This document shows positions 17,851 through 27,053 of a stretch of DNA of 64,000 bases, one piece after another. The notes beneath the pieces are model-generated. The model searched no databases. It saw only the letters and a list, made by a program, of their open reading frames with translations, and was not told where the DNA came from. Source of the DNA: UBA2166 sp964463965. GTDB lineage: Bacteria > Nitrospirota > Nitrospiria > Nitrospirales > UBA2166. The position numbers were made by a program, and so were the translations under genes. Where the stretch lies: the NCBI GenBank assembly GCA_964463965.1, contig CAYXED010000004.1:1-64000 (forward strand). Direction: 5' to 3'. Position 1 is the stretch's first letter, and each line of letters opens with the position of its first letter.

Positions 17851-19179
17851 TTATAACCATTTACAAATCCTCCATGATGCCCTTGCGGCAATACACTGCA
17901 TTCGGAGAAGAACATTTTGAAGTTTTCGGTATTTATACCATGAAAGATTTTCTGATTTTCTATTGAGTGTAGAGAGAGTAACCTGATCATCTTGTAAGGT
18001 CTTTAAGTTTCCACTATGAATATTTTGAGGTGGAGTTTTTAACAGTCCGCTTAAAAGGCGCTCCACCACTTCAAGATCCATTTTCCAATCCCTGCTCACA
18101 TGGTTGTAATCATCAATTCTCGCTAATTCATTTGAAGCCCCAAGAGTAAGATCTAATACGTAAGCAGCATTTCGTGCAAGTTTTTCGTAATGGAGTGAGC
18201 CCGGAGTATCGTCTGGTGTATGATAGTTTTTTGTTCGCCCTGTTGATAAAAATATAAATGGTATGTCGGCTTTCCGGAAAGAATCATAATCACTCACTGG
18301 ACGTGTACACCACGGACAATAAGGTACCGCTTCAACCATCGAAAGACTCAGTAATAAAGGGTTCAATTTATCAATTAAATATCTCGTTTTTATAAGACGA
18401 GATAGGCGCTGGCTTTTTTCTGATCCAACAATAAACAGAGTACCAGGCAAACCTGCAGTGATTTCTCCAGCCATAAGATCCATGCCAATCATCAAAATGA
18501 TATTTCTACGTTGGTTTGCAGAAAGCTGATTTGAAAAATACATCGATCCCATTTTTTCAGTTCCAGCTTCAGGCTTTTCCTCTGCATCGAAAGATACAAA
18601 TAGGACACTACGTTTAAGAACATGCGGATATTTTGCAAGAACTCTCGCAATCTCCAGCATTAACGAAACTGATGAAATATTATCGTCAGCCCCAGGGTAT
18701 ATTAAACCTTCACGTACCCCAAGATGATCGTGATGAGCAGACACAATTACAATCTCTTTTCGATGTTGTGGATCTGTCCCTTCAATAAATGCAGCAATAT
18801 TAGCGCCTTGTCCAGTTCTAATGGGTTGCTGATAATGCCCATTAAACCACGGCTTTAAACCATATGTTCGAAATTCATTTTCAATGTATGATATGGCACG
18901 CATACCTTCATCAGAGCCAACATCGCGGCCCTTCATCTCCTGAGAGGCAAGATCATATACATGCCTTTTCAGCAACGTCGTATCGATATACGATTGCAAC
19001 TCCGATAGGGATGGTGATAACTGAATGTTTTCACGCTCTCTAGGAGAAAGCAATTCTCCTAGTACTACTTTAGTTCCAAAGTAGAAAGTTAAACAACACA
19101 GTACAAGTGTAAAAACAGCAATTACGATGATATTAGGCCATATAGAGCCGGCCATTCGTATGCCGAAGTACTTACCCAT
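17851..19179 (-). CDS. Membrane-anchored M28 family aminopeptidase
   Basis: Zinc-dependent exopeptidase with one N-terminal membrane helix (about 12-35) and the catalytic domain outside the cytoplasm. The metal ligands are visible in order: SAHHDHLG, PGADDNISS, FDAEEKPEAG (Glu base and ligand), an Asp in SDYDS and the final His in NYHTPDDTP. About 100 C-terminal residues follow the domain, with no motif I know. It lies 12 bases after clpB on the same strand, so a common transcript is likely. Whether it serves nutrition or proteolysis of misfolded exported proteins is unknown. Confidence 0.85.
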   Translation of the reverse strand: MGKYFGIRMAGSIWPNIIVIAVFTLVLCCLTFYFGTKVVLGELLSPRERENIQLSPSLSELQSYIDTTLLKRHVYDLASQEMKGRDVGSDEGMRAISYIENEFRTYGLKPWFNGHYQQPIRTGQGANIAAFIEGTDPQHRKEIVIVSAHHDHLGVREGLIYPGADDNISSVSLMLEIARVLAKYPHVLKRSVLFVSFDAEEKPEAGTEKMGSMYFSNQLSANQRRNIILMIGMDLMAGEITAGLPGTLFIVGSEKSQRLSRLIKTRYLIDKLNPLLLSLSMVEAVPYCPWCTRPVSDYDSFRKADIPFIFLSTGRTKNYHTPDDTPGSLHYEKLARNAAYVLDLTLGASNELARIDDYNHVSRDWKMDLEVVERLLSGLLKTPPQNIHSGNLKTLQDDQVTLSTLNRKSENLSWYKYRKLQNVLLRMQCIAARASWRICKWL

Positions 19180-19191
19180 AGAAATAGTTGA

Positions 19192-21792
19192 CTACACGGC
19201 TGCTGCGTTTTTTGAGGTTACCATGATTTCTGCGTTTTCAGCATCAACCAGTACAACTCCTCCATTCAAAAATTTTCCGCTTATAAGAAGTTTTGCAATA
19301 GGGTTTTCAATCTTTTGTTGAATGACTCGTTTGAGTGGACGCGCGCCATATACATGGTTGTATCCCTCTTCAGCAAGAACACTCATCGCTTTATCAGTCA
19401 AACTCAATGAAATCATTTGTTCTTCAAGACGGTGCTGGAGTTGTGCAATTTGAAGAGCTATGATTTTTTGAAGATCATTTTTCTCCAATGTATGAAACAC
19501 TACCACTTCATCAATGCGATTTAGAAACTCTGGACGAAATTTCTGCTGTGCTTGTTCAAAAACAAGATTATACATTGCCGTATACGAATGGTTTTGTTGT
19601 TGAAATTCAAGGATTTCTCTGCTTCCAATATTCGAAGTCATGATAAGAACAACATTCTTAAAATCTACTACATGCCCCTGAGCATCAGTGAGTCGGCCAT
19701 CATCGGTCACCTGAAGAAGAATGTTAAAGATATCGCGATGCGCTTTTTCAATTTCATCAAGCAAAACAACGGAAAACGGACGTCGCCGCACGGCTTCAGT
19801 GAGCTGTCCTCCTTCATCATGCCCAATATATCCTGGTGGCGCACCAAGCAGCCTCGAGACAGTATGTTTTTCCATGTATTCAGACATATCAATACGGATA
19901 AGATTGGCCTCATTGTCAAAGAGGGTTGTGGCTAATGCCCGTGCAAGTTCAGTTTTCCCAACACCTGTTGGACCAAGGAACAAGAACGATCCTATTGGAC
20001 GATTTGGATCTTTTACACCCGCACGTGCCCGCAACACGGCATCTGCTACAGCACTCACTGCCTCATCCTGCCCAACCACTTGTTTATGCAAAAGCTCTTC
20101 GAGCCGTAATAGTTTTTCAGTTTCACTCTCGACGAGCCGGCTAACCGGAACCCCAGTCCATCGACTGATTACCCCTGCCACATCCTCTTCATCAACTTCT
20201 TCCTTGAGAAGCCGCTCAGCTCCTTGTTGATCAGTCAAATGCTGTTCTTCCTTTTGAAGTTCTTTTTCAAGTTCAGGTAATTTTCCATATCGTAATTCAG
20301 CCACACGGTTAAGAGCATAATCACGTTCTGCACTTTCGATTTCTTGTTTTATGACATCGATACGTCTCCGAATGTCATGCAGTTTGCCTACAGAAGACTT
20401 TTCAAGTTCCCATTGGGTTTTCAGAGTTTCTGATTCCCTTTTTTTCAGATCAAGCTCAACTTCTAAGCTTTCTAGACGCGCATGGCTTCCACTATCTGTT
20501 TCCTGCCGCAGTGCTTCCCGTTCAATTTCGAGTTGCATAACTTTTCGAGATATTTCATCAAGTTCAGCAGGCATACTGTCAATTTCAGTTCTCAAACGGG
20601 CCGCAGCTTCATCGATAAGATCAATTGCCTTATCGGGGAGTTGTCTGTCACTGATATACCGATGTGAAAGCTTTGCAGCGGCAATCAAGCTAGCATCTTT
20701 GATACGCACTCCATGATGAATTTCATATCGTTCCTTCAGTCCACGAAGAATGGAAATGGTTTCTTCAACTGAGGGCTGTTCAACCATAATTGGCTGAAAC
20801 CTTCGTTCCAAGGCTGCATCTTTTTCAATATTATTTCTATATTCATCAGGAGTGGTTGCCCCAATCATATGAAGTTCTCCACGCGACAACATAGGTTTCA
20901 AAAGATTTGCCGCATCCATGGCCCCTTCCGAAGCTCCTGCGCCTACAACAGTGTGTAGCTCATCAACAAAAAGTAAGACTCTCCCCTCAGAAGCTTGCAC
21001 TTCCTTCAGTACAGCCTTAAGGCGTTCTTCAAATTCTCCTCGAAATTTTGCTCCCGCAATCAACGAACCCATATCAAGAACTATCACGCGTTTTTTCTTA
21101 AGACCTTCCGGAACATCCTTTTTAACAATACGCTGGGCAAGACCCTCTGCAATAGCCGTTTTCCCCACACCAGGATCTCCAATCAACACCGGATTGTTTT
21201 TTGTCCTCCTAGAAAGAATTTGCACTACACGTCGTATTTCATTGTCTCGTCCTATAACAGGGTCGAGTTTTCCTTCTTCCGCTGCACTGGTGAGATCGCG
21301 TCCATATTTCTCTAGTGCCTGATAACTGCTCTCAGGGTCCTGAGTTGTTATTCGCTGATTTCCTCGTATTTTTTGAAGGGCATTAAGAAGCTTTTCACGC
21401 GTAATGCCAAGAGGTTTGAATACCTCAACTTGACCGGTCATGACTAGTAATACATGCTCCACACTCAGGTACTCATCCTTGAGTTCCCGCATTTCCAACT
21501 CAGCATCTACAATAATTTTTGACAATCGAGGGCTCACATAAATTTGTCCAAGAGAGACACCAGAACCACGAACTTTAGGGATTTTGTCTAAAGCGTTTCG
21601 GGTAGTCTTTTCTATCGACGCAGGTGATACGTTGATTTGCTCAAACAAAGAACTTGCGATTCCATTCGGTTGGTTGAGTAAAGCAACAAGAAGATGCTCA
21701 GCATCAATGCCTTGATGGTTCTGTCGCATTGCCTCTGCAGATGCCGATTGTAATGCTTCCTGAAGTTTTATGGTCATACGATTCATATCCAT
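19192..21792 (-). CDS. clpB: Chaperone disaggregase ClpB
   Basis: Hexameric AAA+ machine that works with DnaK to dissolve aggregates. Of 866 aa, residues 1-145 are the double Clp N-repeat. AAA1 has GDPGVGKT near 205, and a long coiled-coil M domain spans about 395-525. AAA2 has GPTGVGKT near 605 and the sensor/C-domain beyond. The M domain and the lack of a ClpP-binding loop separate it from ClpA and ClpC. The ATG at 21792 is followed by in-frame ATGs two and five codons on. I see no CIRCE element or clear sigma-32 promoter in the short divergent interval upstream. Confidence 0.96.
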   Translation of the reverse strand: MDMNRMTIKLQEALQSASAEAMRQNHQGIDAEHLLVALLNQPNGIASSLFEQINVSPASIEKTTRNALDKIPKVRGSGVSLGQIYVSPRLSKIIVDAELEMRELKDEYLSVEHVLLVMTGQVEVFKPLGITREKLLNALQKIRGNQRITTQDPESSYQALEKYGRDLTSAAEEGKLDPVIGRDNEIRRVVQILSRRTKNNPVLIGDPGVGKTAIAEGLAQRIVKKDVPEGLKKKRVIVLDMGSLIAGAKFRGEFEERLKAVLKEVQASEGRVLLFVDELHTVVGAGASEGAMDAANLLKPMLSRGELHMIGATTPDEYRNNIEKDAALERRFQPIMVEQPSVEETISILRGLKERYEIHHGVRIKDASLIAAAKLSHRYISDRQLPDKAIDLIDEAAARLRTEIDSMPAELDEISRKVMQLEIEREALRQETDSGSHARLESLEVELDLKKRESETLKTQWELEKSSVGKLHDIRRRIDVIKQEIESAERDYALNRVAELRYGKLPELEKELQKEEQHLTDQQGAERLLKEEVDEEDVAGVISRWTGVPVSRLVESETEKLLRLEELLHKQVVGQDEAVSAVADAVLRARAGVKDPNRPIGSFLFLGPTGVGKTELARALATTLFDNEANLIRIDMSEYMEKHTVSRLLGAPPGYIGHDEGGQLTEAVRRRPFSVVLLDEIEKAHRDIFNILLQVTDDGRLTDAQGHVVDFKNVVLIMTSNIGSREILEFQQQNHSYTAMYNLVFEQAQQKFRPEFLNRIDEVVVFHTLEKNDLQKIIALQIAQLQHRLEEQMISLSLTDKAMSVLAEEGYNHVYGARPLKRVIQQKIENPIAKLLISGKFLNGGVVLVDAENAEIMVTSKNAAAV

Positions 21793-21902
21793 GATGTCAC
21801 CACCGCGCTCTCGAAAATTTCTTGCTTATACTGTCTTCAATTGCGATTATTCTACCCAATGAGATAAGCTCTATTATTGGAATGTCAAGGGTTTCAGCCA
21901 CA

Positions 21903-22772
21903 ATGTCAAATTTTATAATGCGTTTACTGATAATTTCAATTTGTATTGGGACACTTGTGTCCTGCTACTCAGTTCCATCCCTCAATAAGAATAGAACAGC
22001 TGCAATTAACATTGAGCTTGTTCCAGTCGACAAAAAAGATACTGTGCTATTTTCCAATCTTCTTGAACACCCATACACATTTTCACTCCACGAGATCACA
22101 AGTGTTTTGATGTCATTGAATTACTCACCACGAGGTGTAATTGGATGGGATGCGCCCCAACAAGTATTTCCAGACCAAATTGTCTCAACTATAGCTCCCT
22201 TGATACGAGATAAGTTTGAGGAAGCAAGTCCGCTGCAAAAATTAGATTTTTCTATTCCTATCTCCTATGGAAGCACAGAGGGGGATCTATTTATCATGCA
22301 AGGGACACTGCACATGCGAATCAGGGCTATACAGGGAAAGCCTCACTATGATCCGTATCCTTCACCTTTTGACTATGAAAGTGAAACGTCTATCCAACCA
22401 AATTGGATTCTCCAACCTCGTAAAGGCCAAAAATATGGAGATCATACAGATTTTTTTGGTCTGAGGCAGGATGCAAAAAATTGGATTTCGACAGAGATTC
22501 TGATGATCAAAGCACCTGGCAATAGGGACCACAATGAAGGCGAAACGCCTTCATTTATGGTTCGATTTCAACAAATCATGGACCTTCGAAACAGCCGTTT
22601 AATCTCTGAAGATGCCTACATAGAAAAATCATTAGGACTTAAAAATGAAGCGAAATCATCAAAAATTTCCCCACACGCCTACCTCACTTTTCTAAGCACT
22701 CTCCATGAGCATGGTTTGCTCACGAAAAAAGAGTTGCTGTCGGAAAAACAAAGAATTTTAGATAGTCTGTAA
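21903..22772 (+). CDS. Putative lipoprotein with C-terminal SHOCT-like segment
   Basis: I do not recognise the main domain. The N-terminus is a short lipoprotein signal, MRLLIISICIGTLVSC, with the lipidated Cys about 21 residues in. That start is one of several in-frame ATGs (21882, 21903, 21918), and I chose 21903 for signal length. The body (about 60-215) is a soluble beta-rich region. The last 60 residues contain two short helices that resemble SHOCT repeats (RNSRLISEDAYIEK and HEHGLLTKKELLSEK). The gene is convergent with the porin, with a perfect palindrome between them. Confidence 0.55.
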   Translation: MSNFIMRLLIISICIGTLVSCYSVPSLNKNRTAAINIELVPVDKKDTVLFSNLLEHPYTFSLHEITSVLMSLNYSPRGVIGWDAPQQVFPDQIVSTIAPLIRDKFEEASPLQKLDFSIPISYGSTEGDLFIMQGTLHMRIRAIQGKPHYDPYPSPFDYESETSIQPNWILQPRKGQKYGDHTDFFGLRQDAKNWISTEILMIKAPGNRDHNEGETPSFMVRFQQIMDLRNSRLISEDAYIEKSLGLKNEAKSSKISPHAYLTFLSTLHEHGLLTKKELLSEKQRILDSL

Positions 22773-22807
22773 CAGTAGAATAATGTGGACTGGGAAGGGG
22801 AAATGCG

Positions 22808-22845
22808 ATCATTGGCTGGGCTACATATGTAGCCCAGCCAATGAT
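22808..22845. repeat. Perfect 38-bp palindrome between convergent genes
   Basis: Each half is 19 bases and matches the other without a mismatch. The centre is CATATG. The GC-rich arms (GGCTGGGC) would form a strong hairpin in RNA of either direction, so a bidirectional terminator is the simplest reading. There is no T tract on either side. Its symmetry as duplex DNA would also suit a dimeric protein. Confidence 0.6.
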
Positions 22846-22852
22846 ACACGCA

Positions 22853-23995
22853 TTAGAATTTGACGTTTAAATTCAGTTGATATCGGGTTGTATTATGTGC
22901 ACCCTGAACATAATTTCCTAGTCCAACAACATCTCCTGCACTCAGATCATCTTCTATAGCTTGTTGAGGGTAGACCACGAACTGAATGTTATAGTTATTG
23001 GATACGTCGTAGTTGATCTGAATTTGAGCCCCTTCAAAGTTCGAAGTAAATCGAAAGTCATCTTGCCCAATCATACCCTGTAATGGAACAGAATCGACTG
23101 GGATATAGGCATAGTCAATACGAAAGCGAAGCTTCTCTGAGATAGGATCAAGTCGGGTACGAAACGTCCCTATATAACCTGTGTCATCTCCAATAAACGT
23201 ATCGTAACCAACTGTAACAGGCATGGGAAAATTTCTAAAGTTTACCTGTCCACTCGCTTGATGATATTGTCCATCTCCACCAGGTAGAGTCAACGAATTG
23301 TCTTCCACTCTTGCAGTCACTCCAGCTAAGACCAGATCAGCAAATCCCATATCACGCTTGTAGACAGCCTGGACAGGAATGATCACATCATCCTGTCCGA
23401 TCCCGGTCCAACCGACATCCTTCAGAAAGTAGTACCCACCCTGAACGGTAAGACTTCCCGCCTCACCCATCTTGAAGGTGTTCCCCATAGCCGCACCTTC
23501 TGCGGAATAGTCTGCATCCCAGAACTGCTCGTTTTGTTGCCACAGCGCAACACTATTTTTCCCCATCCAGATAAACCCACTGTCCATAAACTTGTACTTC
23601 ATGTACGCACGATCAAGACCAAAGTCTTCATTCCTTCCTTGACTTGCGGTCCCTATATCACTCAATTGGCCAAGTGTTTGATGTGGTGATTGGAGACTGC
23701 TACTGGTAGTCGCAAACCTTGATCCGAACTCTAATCTATCGCTCAGTTCATACTTCATCCCAAATCTATATCGGATGCGAGCACGGTCACGGACATCATC
23801 TCTCCCCGCATCATCATCAATTTCATAGCGAAGACGAAAGTCGCTCGACAGAGTCAACTTATCAATCTGCACACCTCCTGCAACAACGGGTGTTACAGTA
23901 ATAGGAGTGGTCAAAAAAACCACCATCATTGGGATTGAGAACGTCAACACCGTCAGAGTTGAAATAAATATATTTCTCAAACATAAATTCATCAT
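22853..23995 (-). CDS. Outer-membrane porin-like beta-barrel protein
   Basis: A 380-aa protein with an N-terminal signal peptide (about residues 1-40) and then alternating polar and hydrophobic strands typical of a 16-strand-type porin. It ends in Phe (LNLNVKF), a BAM recognition feature. The mature N-terminus reads LTLSSDFRLRYE, and the sequence is rich in Asp, Gly and Tyr. Substrate is unknown. I start at the ATG at 23995, which lies behind a GGGGGG ribosome site, rather than at an upstream frame extension. A TATACT (minus strand, 24051-24056) could be its -10. It is probably an abundant outer-membrane channel. Confidence 0.78.
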   Translation of the reverse strand: MMNLCLRNIFISTLTVLTFSIPMMVVFLTTPITVTPVVAGGVQIDKLTLSSDFRLRYEIDDDAGRDDVRDRARIRYRFGMKYELSDRLEFGSRFATTSSSLQSPHQTLGQLSDIGTASQGRNEDFGLDRAYMKYKFMDSGFIWMGKNSVALWQQNEQFWDADYSAEGAAMGNTFKMGEAGSLTVQGGYYFLKDVGWTGIGQDDVIIPVQAVYKRDMGFADLVLAGVTARVEDNSLTLPGGDGQYHQASGQVNFRNFPMPVTVGYDTFIGDDTGYIGTFRTRLDPISEKLRFRIDYAYIPVDSVPLQGMIGQDDFRFTSNFEGAQIQINYDVSNNYNIQFVVYPQQAIEDDLSAGDVVGLGNYVQGAHNTTRYQLNLNVKF

Positions 23996-24164
23996 AATAC
24001 CCCCCAAAACTAAAAGAATATCTACCCACCCTGACACCTATCTCGAAGTGAGTATACAGCAATTTTTGAAAAACATTTTATTTAATTACAATTTCTACAG
24101 TTTCTAAAAAATAAAATATTCAAAATTAAATCGTCAGCATATTGACTCAAGTAAATCCTGGGTT

Positions 24165-24193
24165 TTGACAGTCTTGCTCTCTCCTATTATGCT
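24165..24193 (+). promoter_or_regulatory. Sigma-70-type promoter of the DUF2203 gene
   Basis: TTGACA (24165-24170), exactly 17 bases, then TATGCT (24188-24193). The predicted start of transcription leaves a leader of about 40 bases with GAGG before the ATG at 24241. Confidence 0.6.
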
Positions 24194-24240
24194 AGTTACC
24201 ACGTAACGTTGTTATTTGTGTCCAAGATTGAGGATTAGCA

Positions 24241-24633
24241 ATGGAAAAAAAGGTTTTCACACTCTCAGAAGCATCAAGTATGCTCCCTCAACTAGAAGAA
24301 TCTTTTGAGGAAATTGGTGTTGAGCGTTCGGTCATCGTTCATAGCCGTGATGAAATTAAAAAAGCAAGCAATAACGCCGCTCTTAGTGGTGGCAGCACAC
24401 ACGGTCCCCGTTATATCAAAGCGTTAGAAGCAATTAGCAAACATATAGACAAAATTCATGAAGACGGAGTGGTGGTGAAAGACCTTGAAGCTGGATTATG
24501 TGATTTTCCCTTCATGATGGATGGACGTATGGTCTACCTGTGTTGGAAAATTGGAGAACCAGATATTAAATGGTGGCACGAAACTGATGCAGGTTTTGCT
24601 GATCGAAAACCCCTATATGACGAAATTGACTAG
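24241..24633 (+). CDS. DUF2203 family protein
   Basis: A 130-aa cytoplasmic protein of unknown function. Its N-terminal half is helical, with the usual FTLSEASSMLPQLEE start. The C-terminal half carries the family signature: VVVKDLEAGLCDFPF, then MVYLCWKIGEPDIKWWH and the GFADRKPL close. The conserved Asp, Cys, Trp and His residues in this segment could form a metal or substrate site, which is inference. GAGG precedes the ATG at 24241, and a good promoter stands upstream. It is a single-gene unit, convergent with the exonuclease gene. Confidence 0.85.
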   Translation: MEKKVFTLSEASSMLPQLEESFEEIGVERSVIVHSRDEIKKASNNAALSGGSTHGPRYIKALEAISKHIDKIHEDGVVVKDLEAGLCDFPFMMDGRMVYLCWKIGEPDIKWWHETDAGFADRKPLYDEID

Positions 24634-24669
24634 TACATTGATTAATCAGAGTCTCTCAACAAACTTTTG

Positions 24670-25350
24670 TTACACTAGCTCTATGTATTGAGGCACAAGC
24701 CGGTTCAACGGTGTAGGTTCGATAAACCTCATACGGCAATAACAGCCATAGGTGAGGTAAACATCATCCATGCAATACTCAGCAATACTTTTAAGCTGCT
24801 TATCTTTCCACATGTCAAAGACTTGACTGCCACTCCCAGATTTTCCAGAAAACCCAAGTATTTGCGCCAACACTCCTAGGCTAACGGCATTACGCATGTC
24901 CCAATTTGCCCAAACCATCATCGTGTCATACATAGCATCGGTTCGAAAACGTGCCAATCGAAATTCCATCGATGGTTGAATACGGTGAATGACAGAGCGT
25001 TTCCAAATAAACGGAAGATCAAATGATAAGCCGTTGTGAGTAATAAGATAAGGCCCTTTCCACAGTCGCATTCGGTTCCAAAATTGAACAAGAATTTCTT
25101 CTTCATTATTTCCATAGAGTAGAACAGACTCTTCGACTTCATCTGAGTGCGTTAAGAGAATCATTCCAATACACACAACGCGTCCAAATGTGCCATCCAA
25201 CGCAGTCATTAAATACTGCTGCTGCAACCAATCCTCAGGGCTCATCTTGTCCCGGTCAGTGACCAAAACAGCAGGGGGTTTAGCTTTCGGAAGTAAAGCT
25301 CGAGTTGATTCATCACACGGAATTGTCTCAATATCTAGTACAACCTTCAT
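24670..25350 (-). CDS. DEDD-type 3'-5' exonuclease, PolB-exo-like
   Basis: A 226-aa stand-alone proofreading-type nuclease. Exo I is VVLDIETIP (first Asp and Glu), Exo II is LITHNGLSFDLPF and Exo III is EYCMDDVYLTY. Together these give the four acidic metal ligands and the Tyr of the DEDDy class. No polymerase domain is attached. Related proteins are annotated as predicted 3'-5' exonucleases of the DNA polymerase B-like group. I start at the ATG at 25350 behind GGAG, giving the motif I start MKVVLDIETIP. The frame is open upstream but that part is not conserved. It would act in DNA repair or 3'-end trimming. Confidence 0.8.
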   Translation of the reverse strand: MKVVLDIETIPCDESTRALLPKAKPPAVLVTDRDKMSPEDWLQQQYLMTALDGTFGRVVCIGMILLTHSDEVEESVLLYGNNEEEILVQFWNRMRLWKGPYLITHNGLSFDLPFIWKRSVIHRIQPSMEFRLARFRTDAMYDTMMVWANWDMRNAVSLGVLAQILGFSGKSGSGSQVFDMWKDKQLKSIAEYCMDDVYLTYGCYCRMRFIEPTPLNRLVPQYIELV

Positions 25351-25494
25351 GAAAACTCCTATTTTATTAACAGAGCACTTTATTGCTATCATACCTATTT
25401 TATCAAGACAGGAAAAACATATTTTATCTTTCATAAACTACGGCATACTTCTTTGACGAGGACAGCCTAGAACCAATCATGCTATAAGTTGATT

Positions 25495-25806
25495 ATGAAA
25501 CCACGAGTAAAAAAACTTTTTTCATTATTGGCAGGATGGACTTTTATTGTTCTTGGAGTTCTAGGCCTTTTTCTTCCATTTTTACAGGGAATCCTTTTCC
25601 TTCTAGTTGGTCTGATTATCCTTTCAAAGCATTATAAGTTTGCTCAACAATGGTTAGACAAGTTAAAAAATCGGTATCCGGCTGCATTTGATATGGCACA
25701 TCAATTTCGATTGCGCCTCATGAATAGATGGTACAAAAAAAATACTGCCAAAAATAAGGTTTCTGATTCTCATGACGAAACAAGTTTAGCCAAACGGTCA
25801 GATTAA
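25495..25806 (+). CDS. Small membrane protein, PGPGW/YbaN-like
   Basis: A 103-aa protein with two closely spaced hydrophobic helices. It has GWTFIVLGVLGLFLP, then ILFLLVGLIILSKHY, and a basic amphipathic C-terminus rich in Lys, Arg and Tyr. This resembles the PGPGW and DUF454 groups of small putative membrane proteins, although the exact PGPGW motif is not intact here. I start at the ATG at 25495. No ribosome site precedes it, and it may be translated from a short leader. Function unknown. Confidence 0.55.
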   Translation: MKPRVKKLFSLLAGWTFIVLGVLGLFLPFLQGILFLLVGLIILSKHYKFAQQWLDKLKNRYPAAFDMAHQFRLRLMNRWYKKNTAKNKVSDSHDETSLAKRSD

Positions 25807-25850
25807 CGATCACAAGTAGCTACTGTGTCGACTGAAATCACATCTTGAAA

Positions 25851-26780
25851 ATGTGGGTCAATGCAACCATCATCTTACTCATCATAATGGGCCTAATAAT
25901 GGGATGTGCCCCAAAAACCCCTAAAGTAGAGCTTACAGACACCTATAAGAGAATTTCTTTCAAGACCACCACGATCAATAGACATGAATTAGCGTACACC
26001 GTAACCGGTACTGGCCCCCCCATTATCCTCTTGCATGGATTCGCGGCTCAGGGGTGGATGTGGGAACATCAACAGAGTGATCTCGCAAAAAAATTCACAG
26101 TTTATACGATCGATCTTCTTGGACATGGATACTCTGACCGTCCACACATTGCATATACACCAGACGTATTTATTGATTCCATAAAGGAGTTTATCTCAGC
26201 ACTTAATCTTACAGACCCCGTTTTAATTGGAAACTCAATGGGAGCAGGCATCGCAATTGGAATGGCAGTAAAATACCCACAAGTAACTCAAAAAATTGTT
26301 CTCATAGGGGGATTTCCTCAAGGAGTTAGAGAGAAAGTTGCACTTAGATCGTACAGAGTTTTTTTGCAATTCAAACCTGAATTTATTCTTCGTATAGGGG
26401 CATATTTTTCTGGAAAAAGTTTTTTGCGTAGAACTTTGGAGAAGTTGGTTATTGAGAAAAGCCTTATTACTGATGACGTAATTGATCGTGCCTATCAATT
26501 TCGTACATTTCCAGGGTTTTCACGCGTTTTATTTTCAATCCGAAATAATCTTTGGCAATGGGAGGAAAAGTACGCACCGCAGATACCAAAAATCTCTACT
26601 CCAACCCTAGTCCTCTGGGGAACACACGACGCGCTGTTCCCTCTTCAAGTTGGCCAGGAGCTACACAAAAAAATACAAAACTCAAAATTTATTGCAATAG
26701 AAAATACTGGCCACCTGTCAATGTGGGAAAAACCAAAGGAGGTAAACCGAGAAATTATAGATTTTCTTCATACCCAATGA
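25851..26780 (+). CDS. Alpha/beta hydrolase lipoprotein
   Basis: A 309-aa alpha/beta hydrolase fold protein with a lipoprotein signal (LLIIMGLIMGC), so it is anchored outside the cytoplasm. The oxyanion segment is PIILLHGFAAQGWMW and the nucleophile elbow is GNSMGAG. The acid is in LWGTHDALFP and the His is in ENTGHLSMWEKP. The cap region is helical. Esterase or lactonase activity is possible, and the substrate is unknown. The ATG at 25851 is preferred over an upstream TTG. The alpha/beta hydrolase at 33578-34339 is only distantly related. Confidence 0.8.
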   Translation: MWVNATIILLIIMGLIMGCAPKTPKVELTDTYKRISFKTTTINRHELAYTVTGTGPPIILLHGFAAQGWMWEHQQSDLAKKFTVYTIDLLGHGYSDRPHIAYTPDVFIDSIKEFISALNLTDPVLIGNSMGAGIAIGMAVKYPQVTQKIVLIGGFPQGVREKVALRSYRVFLQFKPEFILRIGAYFSGKSFLRRTLEKLVIEKSLITDDVIDRAYQFRTFPGFSRVLFSIRNNLWQWEEKYAPQIPKISTPTLVLWGTHDALFPLQVGQELHKKIQNSKFIAIENTGHLSMWEKPKEVNREIIDFLHTQ

Positions 26781-26810
26781 TTTCAACAAGATAGTGTGTG
26801 CATCGAAAAA

Positions 26811-27053
26811 CTATTTTTGTACATGGCAATTTACGCAGTCTTGCCTCTTTGGATGGCGCTCAGGAAGCTCATATGGTCCCCCCACCGAATGACATTGAAG
26901 GCAATCCTTTTGATCTTTAATGGCCTGATGAGTCTTATTTACCGGAATCATAGGATTGTTGTCCTTTGGACTGGGAAGCAAGGCAACCCCACCAACAATG
27001 GCAACTACTGCTAAAAGAAAAATGATATCAGCATTTTTTATCTTCAATGCCAT
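26811..27053 (-). CDS. Membrane-anchored diheme c-type cytochrome, 80 aa
   Basis: One N-terminal membrane helix (about 11-31) is followed by a short periplasmic tail with two CxxCH heme sites, CLQCH and CVNCH, and an additional His nearby (ERHPK). It lacks a cleavable signal and should sit on the periplasmic face, shuttling electrons. Its start at 27053 lies 26 bases inside the end of the FAD/Fe-S dehydrogenase gene, behind GGAAG. The two products are therefore probably made together, and the cytochrome is a candidate electron acceptor for that enzyme. The dehydrogenase itself faces the cytoplasm, so a direct contact is not certain. Confidence 0.75.
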   Translation of the reverse strand: MALKIKNADIIFLLAVVAIVGGVALLPSPKDNNPMIPVNKTHQAIKDQKDCLQCHSVGGPYELPERHPKRQDCVNCHVQK

